From Chloroflexota bacterium (lineage in GTDB: Bacteria > Chloroflexota > Dehalococcoidia > Bin125): a stretch of DNA of 7,068 nt. A program made the translations under genes and the position numbers. The notes below the pieces were generated by a model. That model saw only the letters and a program-made list of their open reading frames with translations. It had not been told where the DNA came from and ran no database searches. Where the stretch lies: assembly GCA_027296805.1 (NCBI GenBank), contig JAPUIR010000322.1, forward strand, positions 1-7,068, given 5' to 3'. Positions 1-6,409 of this stretch are shown piece by piece. Position 1 is the first letter of the stretch, and each line of letters opens with the position of its first letter.

Positions 1-1931
1 ACGATGCGGAGATGGAGCCGCTCCTCCACGGTCTGCTCGGCCAGATCGATCTCCTCACGCTGGAGATCGACATCGGTGAACAATGCCATGAAGGCCTGCA
101 GCGGATCTTTGCCGTCGACCCACTCGTTGTAGATCAAGCGCTTCGACGCTTCGTGCTGCTCGGGCGGGATGCGATGCGTGGGTAGAATCTGCAGCGCGTT
201 CACGATTGCGGCGTCGAGCCCGGCGGCGACGGCTTCCTCCACGAACACGGAGTTGAGCACTTGGCGGGAGGCCGGATTCAAGCCGAAGGAGATGTTGCTC
301 ACGCCCAGGATGGTGCGCACGCCCGGGATCTCCTGCTTGATGCGCCGCACCGCTTCGAGCGTTTCGCGACCGTCATTGCGTAGCTCCTCCTGCCCGGAGC
401 CCAGCGGCAGAGTGAGCGCATCGAAGAGGAGATCGCCGGACCGCAGGCCGTGCTTCTCGGTCGCCAGTTGATGGATGCGTTTCGCGATGGCGACCTTGCG
501 ATCAGCGGTGCGGGCCTGACCTTCCTCGTCGATCACCAGCGCCACGACGGCGGCCCCGAAGCGCTTGGCGGTCGTCAGCACCTGGTCCAGGCGAGCGCCA
601 CCGTCCTCAAGGTGGACGGAGTTGAGGATCGGTTTCGAGCCCAGCAGCTTCAGACCGGCCTCCAAGACGGGGGCCTCCGTGGAGTCGAGCATAATCGGGA
701 GGGTGGTGCGGCCGCGCGCGAGTCCCACGAGTCGCGCCATGTCGGGCGCGCCGTCGCGTCCGACGTAGTCCACGCAGACGTCGACGACGTGGGCCCCCTC
801 CTTGGCCTGGTCCCGGATGACGTTCGCCATCTCCTCCCAGTTCTCCTCGGCGAGCAGCCGCTTGAAGCGACGGGAGCCATTAGCGTTGGCGCGCTCACCC
901 ACGATCAGGAACGACGCGTCCTGCTCAAACGGCACGGAGACAAAGAGCGAGGAGACGGCCTCTTCGAGTTGGGGCTCCCGAGTCGCCGGGACGACCCCGG
1001 CGATCCCCTCTACGACGGCGGCGATGTGCTCCGGGGTGGTACCGCAGCAGCCGCCCACAATGCGCGCACCGTATTCGCCGATGAACGTGCGGTGGGCGTC
1101 CACCAACTCCTGGGCGCTGAGGTCGTAGACGGCCTGGTCGTTCTCCACGCGGGGCAGCCCCGCGTTGGGCTGGACCATGATCGGCAGGGGCGAGTGCGCG
1201 GCCAGGTAGCGCAGATGCTCGTGCATCATCTCGGGTCCGGTGGCGCAGTTCAGTCCCAGCGCGTCGAGGCCGAGCGGTTCGAATGCGGTCAGCGCCGCGC
1301 TGATCTCGCTGCCCACGAGCATCTGGCCCGTCGTTTCGATCGTCACCGTGCAGAACAGCGGCAAGCGGCGGTCCATCTCCGCCATCGCGTCTTTCGCCGC
1401 GATGATGGCGGCCTTCCCTTGCAGGAGGTCGTAGACCGTCTCCACGAGCAGCGCGTCGACGCCGCCCTCGATCAGACCCAGCGCCTGCTGGAAGTAGGCT
1501 TCATGCACCTCGTCGAATGTGGCCTGCCCCAGGCTGGGCAGCTTCGTGCCCGGCCCCATCGATCCGATCACGTAGCGCAGCTTATCGGGAGTGGCGTACG
1601 AATCCGCCATGCGCCGGGCGATGCCGGCGGATACGCGGTTCAGCTCACGCGTCCGCTCTTGCAGGTCGTACTCGGCGAGCACGAGGCCACTGGCGCCGAA
1701 GGTGTTGGTCAGGATGGCGTCGGCGCCGACGTCGAGATAGGAGCGATGCAGGGTTTCCACGGCGTCGGGGCGCCAAAAGTTGAGCGCCTCGTTGCAGCCT
1801 TCGAGGCCGCCGAAATCGTCGAGGCTGAGATCCATGCGCTGAAGTGCGGTGCCGGTCGCACCGTCCAGCACGAGAACGCGCTCCTGCAGCGCGTCCAGCA
1901 GAGACGGGGAAGTCACAGGTACTCCAGGCAT
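1..1931 (-). CDS. metH: Cobalamin-dependent methionine synthase (5-methyltetrahydrofolate--homocysteine methyltransferase), N-terminal part
   Basis: This enzyme moves a methyl group from 5-methyltetrahydrofolate via cobalamin to homocysteine, making methionine in the cytoplasm. The window holds 643 codons; the gene runs off the left edge. Residues about 14-315 form the homocysteine-binding barrel: it opens with VLDGATGTALQ, and the expected zinc ligands are C229 (LNCATGP) and C295-C296 (GGCCGTTP). Residues about 340-605 form the folate-binding barrel, with FLIVGERANANGS at 341-353, VDYVGRDG near 387 and LDSTEAP near 415. The last residues (about 620-643) lead into the four-helix cap; the B12-binding and reactivation domains would lie outside. 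ATG 1931 is the outermost plausible start and lacks a ribosome binding site. GTG 1914-1916 (codon 6) has GGAG five bases upstream and may be the true start. The family call is very secure from the motifs. The intact state of the missing C-terminus cannot be judged. Confidence 0.95.
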   Translation of the reverse strand, partial: MPGVPVTSPSLLDALQERVLVLDGATGTALQRMDLSLDDFGGLEGCNEALNFWRPDAVETLHRSYLDVGADAILTNTFGASGLVLAEYDLQERTRELNRVSAGIARRMADSYATPDKLRYVIGSMGPGTKLPSLGQATFDEVHEAYFQQALGLIEGGVDALLVETVYDLLQGKAAIIAAKDAMAEMDRRLPLFCTVTIETTGQMLVGSEISAALTAFEPLGLDALGLNCATGPEMMHEHLRYLAAHSPLPIMVQPNAGLPRVENDQAVYDLSAQELVDAHRTFIGEYGARIVGGCCGTTPEHIAAVVEGIAGVVPATREPQLEEAVSSLFVSVPFEQDASFLIVGERANANGSRRFKRLLAEENWEEMANVIRDQAKEGAHVVDVCVDYVGRDGAPDMARLVGLARGRTTLPIMLDSTEAPVLEAGLKLLGSKPILNSVHLEDGGARLDQVLTTAKRFGAAVVALVIDEEGQARTADRKVAIAKRIHQLATEKHGLRSGDLLFDALTLPLGSGQEELRNDGRETLEAVRRIKQEIPGVRTILGVSNISFGLNPASRQVLNSVFVEEAVAAGLDAAIVNALQILPTHRIPPEQHEASKRLIYNEWVDGKDPLQAFMALFTDVDLQREEIDLAEQTVEERLHLRI

Positions 1932-1948
1932 CGTCACGCCAGCACTGC

Positions 1949-1964
1949 CGCGCGCTCTCGCGCG
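1949..1964 (-). promoter_or_regulatory. Perfect 6-bp GC hairpin in the metH leader
   Basis: The arms CGCGCG (1949-1954) and CGCGCG (1959-1964) flank a four-base loop. On the minus strand this is a 6-bp all-GC stem with an AGAG loop ending 17 bases before ATG 1931. It lies inside the leader predicted from the TATAAT at 2001-2006. No run of T follows, so it is not a plain terminator. It could affect translation initiation or RNA stability. I could not fit a cobalamin or SAM riboswitch into this roughly 65-base leader. A short GC stem can also arise by chance in DNA this rich in GC. Confidence 0.35.
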
Positions 1965-2000
1965 ACCTCAAGGCCGTGGCGGGTGGACGCCAGTCCCGAC

Positions 2001-2006
2001 ATTATA
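2001..2006 (-). promoter_or_regulatory. Probable -10 element of a metH promoter
   Basis: The minus strand reads TATAAT here, a perfect match to the sigma-70-type -10 consensus in an otherwise GC-rich gap. Transcription would start near 1994, giving a leader of about 62 bases to ATG 1931. With a 17-base spacer the -35 position would read GCCACC, which is not consensus. The palindrome GGAATTCC (2007-2014) abuts the -10 on its upstream side. The element suggests that metH has its own promoter and does not depend on read-through from the dehydrogenase gene. Confidence 0.5.
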
Positions 2007-2041
2007 GGAATTCCGGCCTGAGAGGTGGCGTCGCATGGACA

Positions 2042-2059
2042 ACACGCCGGACGGCGCGC
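2042..2059 (-). terminator. Weak hairpin after the dehydrogenase gene
   Basis: On the minus strand GCGCGCC, a GTCC loop and GGCGTGT can form a 7-bp stem including two G-T pairs. It lies about 22 bases beyond the dehydrogenase stop codon. Only a weak GTTGTCC stretch follows, not a clear T-run. It may help end or stabilise the upstream transcript, but the support is thin. Confidence 0.22.
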
Positions 2060-2080
2060 GACTCGCCCGCTCGGGAGGGG

Positions 2081-3310
2081 CTAGAGGCTGGCGCCAGCCG
2101 CCAAGGCCGCGTCGATCGCGGTCTGCCAGCGCTCCTCCAGGTCGTCGGCGCGGACTGTTTCGAGCACGTAGTCGCCGAAGTCGTGGGTGGTGGCGCCGGT
2201 GTCACGACCGGTCATGACGAGCTTCTTCTCGTACTGCCCGCAGAGGTCCATCGCCTTGTCGAGGCGAGCGCCGAGGTCGGTGTAGCCGACGTGGGAGAGC
2301 AGCATCGCCCCGGCGCGCAACATCGACGAGGGATCGGCGAAGTGAGCGCGACCCTCACGCACCATGCGAGGGGCGGAGCCGTGGATGGCCTCGAACATCG
2401 CTGTCCGGGTGCCCAGGTTGGCGGCGCCCGCGGTCCCCACGCCGCCTTGGAACTCGGCCGCCTCGTCGGTCAGGATGTCGCCGTAGAGGTTGGGCAGGAC
2501 CATGACCTGAAAGTCGCGACGCCGTTTTTCGTCGACGAGCTTGGCGGTCATGATGTCGATGTACCACCCCTCCCAGGTGATGTCGGGGAAGTCGGCGGCC
2601 ACCGTGCGCGCGGCGTCCAAGAAGGAGCCGTCGGTGGTCTTGACGACGTTGGCCTTCGTGATCACGGTGACGTTGGTCTTGCCGTTCGCCTGCGCGTACT
2701 CGAACGCGGCCTTCAGGATCCGCCTGTTGCCGGGGTTGGACAGGATTTTGAAGTCGATGTTGAGGTCGCCGACGGAGATGCCCTCGCTGCCAACGGCATA
2801 GACGTCCTCAGTGTTTTCGCGGAAGAACATCCAGTCGATGCCCTGTGCGGGCACGCGCACGGGCCGCACGTTGGCGAAGAGGTCCAGCTCCTTGCGCATC
2901 GCGACGTTGGCGCTCTCGATGTTGGGCCATTCGTCGCCTTGCTCCGGCGTGGTGGTGGGCCCCTTGAGCGTGACGTGGCACTTGCGGATCTCGGCCAAGA
3001 CGTCATCCGGGATGGCCTGCAGCACCTCCGCGCGATGCTCGATGGTCAGCCCTTCGATCGTGCGGAACTCGACCTTGCCAGCCGCGATCTGCTCGGCCAG
3101 CAGATCCTCCAGTACGCGCTGCGCCTCGGCGGCGATCGAGGGGCCGATGCCATCTCCGCCGATCACGCCGATGATCAGCGGGTTGAGCTGGGTGTAATCG
3201 ATCGGATCGCCCGCGTCCTTGATCTTGTTCACCCGCTCAACCTGGCGCTCAAGCAGCGCTCCGAAGTGGGCCTGGGCTTCCGCAATGGAATCGACGTGAG
3301 GCACGGGCAT
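2081..3310 (-). CDS. Isocitrate dehydrogenase, isocitrate/isopropylmalate dehydrogenase family (probably NAD-dependent)
   Basis: A 409-residue beta-decarboxylating dehydrogenase expected to oxidise isocitrate to 2-oxoglutarate in the cytoplasm. A leader of about 45 residues precedes the first strand, IIGVIGGDGIGP (46-57). Isocitrate-type substrate residues are visible: S133, N135 and R139 in ESANVAMR, R149 in LFANVRP, R164 and Y171 in FRENTEDVYA, and K219 in TKANVVK. Metal ligands are probably D252, D278 and D282 (NLYGDILTDEAA). The SxNxxxR motif argues against isopropylmalate dehydrogenase. At the coenzyme site HGSAP is followed by R315-M316, and the E. coli NADP contacts Y391/R395 correspond to H376 and D380; this suggests NAD, by inference. 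ATG 3310 has AGGTGG only three bases upstream; GTG 3302-3304 (codon 3) has GGAG at seven bases and is a real alternative. Homoisocitrate or another malate-like acid remains possible as substrate. Confidence 0.88.
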   Translation of the reverse strand: MPVPHVDSIAEAQAHFGALLERQVERVNKIKDAGDPIDYTQLNPLIIGVIGGDGIGPSIAAEAQRVLEDLLAEQIAAGKVEFRTIEGLTIEHRAEVLQAIPDDVLAEIRKCHVTLKGPTTTPEQGDEWPNIESANVAMRKELDLFANVRPVRVPAQGIDWMFFRENTEDVYAVGSEGISVGDLNIDFKILSNPGNRRILKAAFEYAQANGKTNVTVITKANVVKTTDGSFLDAARTVAADFPDITWEGWYIDIMTAKLVDEKRRRDFQVMVLPNLYGDILTDEAAEFQGGVGTAGAANLGTRTAMFEAIHGSAPRMVREGRAHFADPSSMLRAGAMLLSHVGYTDLGARLDKAMDLCGQYEKKLVMTGRDTGATTHDFGDYVLETVRADDLEERWQTAIDAALAAGASL

Positions 3311-3391
3311 TCTCCACCTGAGTGTTGTGGCGTTCGGAGTGCGGACAGGGTGGAAAGCAATTCCCCCCGGCCCGGCCAGAGTCTTGACGAT

Positions 3392-3420
3392 CGATAGAAA
3401 TGGCGCAACCTGCGATAGAA
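3392..3420. repeat. Paired 8-bp direct repeat, CGATAGAA, 21 bp apart
   Basis: CGATAGAA occurs at 3392-3399 and again at 3413-3420, so the copies start exactly 21 bases apart, about two helical turns. The minus-strand reading is TTCTATCG, 13 bases, TTCTATCG. The pair lies 80-110 bases upstream of the dehydrogenase start, where a regulator could bind two sites on one face of the DNA. I recognise no specific regulator, and chance is possible. Confidence 0.35.
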
Positions 3421-3444
3421 GAAACGGATGCCTCCGCGCGGCTA

Positions 3445-3469
3445 CGACTCCGCGCCGCACACGGAGTCG
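3445..3469 (-). terminator. 8-bp perfect hairpin just after the M3 peptidase stop
   Basis: CGACTCCG (3445-3452) and CGGAGTCG (3462-3469) form a perfect 8-bp inverted repeat around a 9-base loop. On the minus strand the stem begins one base after the TGA stop (3473-3471) of the peptidase gene. No T-run follows directly; a loosely pyrimidine-rich stretch, GTTTCTTCTAT, comes about 15 bases later. The position fits a transcript 3' end or stabilising stem, with termination efficiency uncertain. Confidence 0.5.
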
Positions 3470-3470
3470 A

Positions 3471-5459
3471 TCAATCCAAACCCAGATCGCGCAAGAAGGC
3501 CGCGGAATCGGGCTCCCGTCCCAGGAAGTCCCGTACGAGGACCTCCCCGTCCACACTGCCGCCGCGCTCCAGGATGCCGCGCCGATAGTCGTCGCCCACG
3601 GAATCGTCTTCGAGGCCGGCGGCCTCGAAGCGCGTGTACATGTCGTCGCCGTAGACCTTGGACCACATGTAGCCGTAGTAGCCCGCGTCGTAGCCGAAGA
3701 GATGCCCGAACCCGGCTTGGAAATGCGTGTCTTCAGGGAAGGGAAACCCGGTGATCCCGTGCAGATCGCGAGCGATCTGGTCGCTGTCCTTGCTGGCGCC
3801 GGGGCCGTGGTAGGCCAGGTCCAGCCGGCTGAAGAACAGTTGTCGCAGCGCCGCGATTCCGCTGCCGACGTTCTTGGCGTCCACCATGCGCTGGAGCAGA
3901 TCGTCAGGCAGGGGGTCGCCGCTCTGGAAATGGCGCGTGAAGCCTCGCAGGACCTCCGGCTCCCAGCACCAGTGCTCCAGCATCTGCGAGGGAGCTTCCA
4001 CGAAATCGCGCTCCACCCGCGTTCCGGAGAAGCGCACATAGGGGGAGCGGGTCAGGGTCTGGTGCAGGATATGGCCGAACTCGTGGAACAGCGTGACGAC
4101 CTCGGAATGGCGCAGCAGCGACGGTGTCTCGGCGCTGGGTTTCGTGAAGTTGGCGACGATCGCACTGATCGGGGATTGGTAGTCGCCTCCCGGCAGGCCG
4201 CGCCCACTGCGCAGGGTGAAGGCGGCGGCGTGCCCGAACTTGCCAGGCCGGGGATGCAGATCCATATAGAAGTGGCCCACCACCTCGCCCGCGGATCCGT
4301 CGCGCTCGTCGACGATGTCGAAGTAGCGCACGTCGGGGTGCCAAGCGCCGCCGCTTTCGCGCGCAACGAAGCGCACCTTGACGAGCCGCTGGTAGACGTC
4401 GAACAGCCCGTCGAGGCAGGCGTCGAGAGGGAAGTACTCGGCTACCTGGAACGGATCGACGGAGTGCACGTTGCGCAGGACCTGCTGCTGGTAGTAGCGC
4501 CAATCCCAGATGTTGAGCGGGGCGCTGGTGCCGGTCTCGTCGCGCTTGGCCTGCGCGAATTGTGCCAGGTCGCCGTCGGCCTTCGCGCGCACTTTCGCCT
4601 CTAGGTCGACCAGGAAGTCGAGCACTGTTTGTGGGGTCTTGGCCATCTTCACCTGCAGCGCGTAGGTCGCCCAGGAGTCGAACCCCAGCAGAGCCGCCGC
4701 TTCGTGCCGCAGCGCGATCGCCTCTTCTAGTAGACCGACGTTGGCCGAGGCCGCCTTGTTGTGGTTCTTGCGGAACAGCTCCTCACGCAGGGCTTCGTCC
4801 GGCGACGACTCCAGGAAGGGGAACAGCTCCGGGTAGTCGAGCGAGACGCGGTAGCGCGTCTGTCCGTCGACATCTTCACTGCGCAGGTTCGCGATATAGG
4901 CATCGGGCAGGCCCGCGAGGTCGTCCTTGGAGACCAGGATCGCGTCTTCGTACTCATCGATGTTGCGGCGGAACTCGATCCCCAGCGAGACCAAGCGCTC
5001 CTTCGCCTCCTGCAGCGGGGCGCGCTTGGCCGCGTCGAGTTCCAGCCCGTTGCGGTGGAAGTCGCGCAGGGTGCGCTCCACGAGGCGCGCCTCGACGCCC
5101 GACAGGCCCCGTCCCTCGGCCGAGCCCGCGAAGGCGAGCACGGCGTTGTAAAGCCCCTCGTCGAAGCCGAGCCGGGTAGCGAAGGTGTCCAGCTTCTCCT
5201 CGGCTGCGTGGGCCGCTTCCCGGATCTCCGCCTGCGGCGAGACCTGCGAGAGGAAGCCGTAGCGTCCGCTCGCCTCGCCCAGCACGTCGTCGATCTCTTC
5301 CAAGGCCAGCATGGTGTTCGCGAAGGTGCACGCGCCGTCCGGCGCGGACGTCAGCTCATCGACCAGGGTCTGTGCCCGCGCGATGGCGACATCGATCTCC
5401 GCCGTCAGCTGATCCGGCCCCACCGATGCGTAATCGAACGGTTGCTCCACCGAAGCCAT
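3471..5459 (-). CDS. M3-family zinc oligopeptidase (thimet oligopeptidase / oligopeptidase A / Dcp type)
   Basis: A 662-residue metallopeptidase that should cut short peptides, probably in late intracellular protein turnover. No signal peptide or membrane segment is visible, so it is likely cytoplasmic. The zinc site is H459-E460-F-G-H463 (LFHEFGHILHQ), with the third ligand E488 in FVEAPSQMLEHW. The 29-residue gap from the first His to this Glu matches thimet oligopeptidase. Near the C-terminus, H586 with Y590 and Y597 in GHLFGYDAGYYGYMWS matches the substrate-binding His/Tyr loop of M3A enzymes, though one residue shorter than the HLAGGY form I recall. The helical N-terminal half (1-250) builds the channel that limits substrate size. 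Length is normal for the family. ATG 5459 has a perfect AGGAGGTG seven bases upstream. The exact subtype, endopeptidase or dipeptidyl-carboxypeptidase, cannot be told from sequence alone. Confidence 0.95.
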   Translation of the reverse strand: MASVEQPFDYASVGPDQLTAEIDVAIARAQTLVDELTSAPDGACTFANTMLALEEIDDVLGEASGRYGFLSQVSPQAEIREAAHAAEEKLDTFATRLGFDEGLYNAVLAFAGSAEGRGLSGVEARLVERTLRDFHRNGLELDAAKRAPLQEAKERLVSLGIEFRRNIDEYEDAILVSKDDLAGLPDAYIANLRSEDVDGQTRYRVSLDYPELFPFLESSPDEALREELFRKNHNKAASANVGLLEEAIALRHEAAALLGFDSWATYALQVKMAKTPQTVLDFLVDLEAKVRAKADGDLAQFAQAKRDETGTSAPLNIWDWRYYQQQVLRNVHSVDPFQVAEYFPLDACLDGLFDVYQRLVKVRFVARESGGAWHPDVRYFDIVDERDGSAGEVVGHFYMDLHPRPGKFGHAAAFTLRSGRGLPGGDYQSPISAIVANFTKPSAETPSLLRHSEVVTLFHEFGHILHQTLTRSPYVRFSGTRVERDFVEAPSQMLEHWCWEPEVLRGFTRHFQSGDPLPDDLLQRMVDAKNVGSGIAALRQLFFSRLDLAYHGPGASKDSDQIARDLHGITGFPFPEDTHFQAGFGHLFGYDAGYYGYMWSKVYGDDMYTRFEAAGLEDDSVGDDYRRGILERGGSVDGEVLVRDFLGREPDSAAFLRDLGLD

Positions 5460-5466
5460 CCGGGCC

Positions 5467-5474
5467 CACCTCCT
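5467..5474 (-). promoter_or_regulatory. Strong ribosome binding site of the M3 peptidase gene
   Basis: The minus strand reads AGGAGGTG, fully complementary to the 3' end of 16S rRNA, seven bases before ATG 5459. It fixes the peptidase start and is the best ribosome binding site in the window. Confidence 0.85.
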
Positions 5475-5490
5475 GACTGCACGTCGCCCC

Positions 5491-5496
5491 AGCCTA
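5491..5496 (-). promoter_or_regulatory. Possible -10 element of the M3 peptidase promoter
   Basis: The minus strand reads TAGGCT, fitting the loose TANNNT pattern of GC-rich bacteria. Transcription would begin near 5484, giving a leader of about 25 bases that carries the AGGAGGTG. A 17-base spacer places CTGCGA (plus-strand 5514-5519) at -35, a weak match that overlaps one arm of the inverted repeat at 5514-5542. Confidence 0.33.
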
Positions 5497-5513
5497 TGAC
5501 CTCCCCGTCACAG

Positions 5514-5542
5514 TCGCAGGGCCGTCCACTCAGCCCCTGCGA
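5514..5542. promoter_or_regulatory. Perfect 8-bp inverted repeat in the divergent promoter region (candidate operator)
   Basis: TCGCAGGG (5514-5521) and CCCTGCGA (5535-5542) are exact reverse complements separated by 13 bases. Their centre, near 5528, is roughly midway between the divergent starts of the peptidase (5459) and kinase (5565) genes. The arms are 21 bases apart start to start, two helical turns, which suits a dimeric regulator. The repeat spans the expected -35 regions on both sides. No adjacent gene encodes a recognisable repressor in this window. Confidence 0.4.
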
Positions 5543-5549
5543 AACCCGG

Positions 5550-5555
5550 CATACT
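5550..5555 (+). promoter_or_regulatory. Possible -10 element of a leaderless kinase transcript
   Basis: CATACT matches the -10 consensus at four of six positions, including the key second A and final T. It ends nine bases before ATG 5565, so transcription would start at or just before the start codon. This agrees with the absence of any ribosome binding site in GGCCGCGTC before the ATG. No good -35 is visible. Confidence 0.35.
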
Positions 5556-5564
5556 GGCCGCGTC

Positions 5565-6392
5565 ATGGCTGCACTGGAAGACCTGGAACGGATAGGGCAG
5601 GACCGCGAGGCGGAGATCTTCGCCTGGCCGGATGCCCGCGTCGTGCGGCTGATGCGGAACAGGGACCGCATGCCGCAGCTGGAGCGCGAGCGCGCGGCCA
5701 TGCACGCCGCGGCCGGCATGGTCGATATCCCAGTGCCCACGGACCTGGTCACGGTCGATGGACGCCCAGGGCTCGTGATGGAGCGGATCGATGGGCGCGA
5801 TCTCCTGTCCCTGATGGAGAAGCAGCCCTGGACCGTCGTGCGCTTCGCGACCTTGAGCGGGAGACTCCACGCCAGCCTGCTGCGCTCCCACGCGCCCAGC
5901 GACCTGCCCGACCTGCGCCTCTCACTCCAGACACGCCTCGAACAGGACGAGGGGATCCCGGATCCGCTGCGGGAGGAGTCGCTCGCGATCCTGACGGACC
6001 TGCCCGACGGCGAGGCCCTGCTGCACGGGGATTTCCACCCCGGGAACGTGCTCCACGGCCGGTCGCGCACAGTCGTGATCGACTGGGTAGGGGCGGCGCG
6101 GGGGGACCCCCTGGGCGACATTGCGCTGACACGGGTCTTGCTCAGCGTCGGCGATCTGCCGCCGGGCTCATCGCGCTTCCTGCGCGCACTGACGACGGGC
6201 GGGCGTCACGTCGTGCGCTGGGGCTACGGGCGTGGGCTGCGCCAGGAGGTGGCGATCGAGCCGGATCTGCTGCGGCGCTGGGAGATCGTGCGCGCGGCGG
6301 TCAGGCTCGGCGAACGGATCGAGCCGGAGCGGCCGGGGCTGTTCAGATTTCTTGCGCAGCGAGGCGCATCGTCGATCCGCGACGAGCACTGA
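5565..6392 (+). CDS. Aminoglycoside phosphotransferase / choline kinase-fold kinase, substrate unknown
   Basis: A 275-residue protein with the two-lobed fold of APH-type small-molecule kinases, which move the gamma phosphate of ATP to a hydroxyl. The catalytic loop HGDFHPGNVL (154-163) gives the base D156 and metal-binding N161; the second metal ligand is D173 in VVIDWVGAARGDP, the family's DFG equivalent. PGLVMERIDGRDLL (68-81) looks like the hinge between the lobes. In the small lobe the strand ARVVRLMR (24-31) has R28 where APH enzymes usually have the ATP-binding lysine; E40 or E42 is the likely partner glutamate. No lipid, sugar or antibiotic specificity can be read from the sequence, and calling it a resistance gene would be unwarranted. 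ATG 5565 is chosen because the small lobe begins right after it; there is no ribosome binding site, and translation may be leaderless. Confidence 0.82.
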   Translation: MAALEDLERIGQDREAEIFAWPDARVVRLMRNRDRMPQLERERAAMHAAAGMVDIPVPTDLVTVDGRPGLVMERIDGRDLLSLMEKQPWTVVRFATLSGRLHASLLRSHAPSDLPDLRLSLQTRLEQDEGIPDPLREESLAILTDLPDGEALLHGDFHPGNVLHGRSRTVVIDWVGAARGDPLGDIALTRVLLSVGDLPPGSSRFLRALTTGGRHVVRWGYGRGLRQEVAIEPDLLRRWEIVRAAVRLGERIEPERPGLFRFLAQRGASSIRDEH

Positions 6393-6409
6393 CTTCGCAA
6401 ACGCTTTGA

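Noticed and set aside
450..2021. A 523-codon open frame on the plus strand opposite metH
   Set aside because: Its translation is rich in His, Arg, Gly and Val with no recognisable domain. It is the mirror of a high-GC gene whose own strand gives clear MetH motifs throughout.
1844..3397. A 517-codon plus-strand frame opposite the dehydrogenase
   Set aside because: It spans a gene boundary and the intergenic gap and has no motif; the minus-strand protein is unmistakable. It is an artefact of GC-rich codon bias.
3384..3412. TTGACG at 3384-3389 as a plus-strand promoter
   Set aside because: There is no credible -10 at 16-19 bases and no plus-strand gene downstream.
3311..4039. N-terminal extension of the dehydrogenase frame up to 4039
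   Set aside because: The open frame continues by chance into the peptidase gene in another frame. The extra residues are Ser/Arg/Thr-rich antisense-like noise, and a start at 3310 or 3304 with a ribosome binding site fits the family.
3327..4604. A 425-codon plus-strand frame opposite the M3 peptidase
   Set aside because: It has low-complexity antisense composition, with no domain and no ribosome binding site; the M3 peptidase explains this stretch.
4761..5564. N-terminal extension of the kinase frame
   Set aside because: It overlaps the peptidase gene antisense and the divergent promoter. The kinase fold begins just after ATG 5565.
5565..6392. Antibiotic resistance gene reading of the APH-fold kinase
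   Set aside because: The fold covers many housekeeping kinases. Nothing in the sequence or the neighbours (no mobile elements, no resistance genes) points to an antibiotic substrate.
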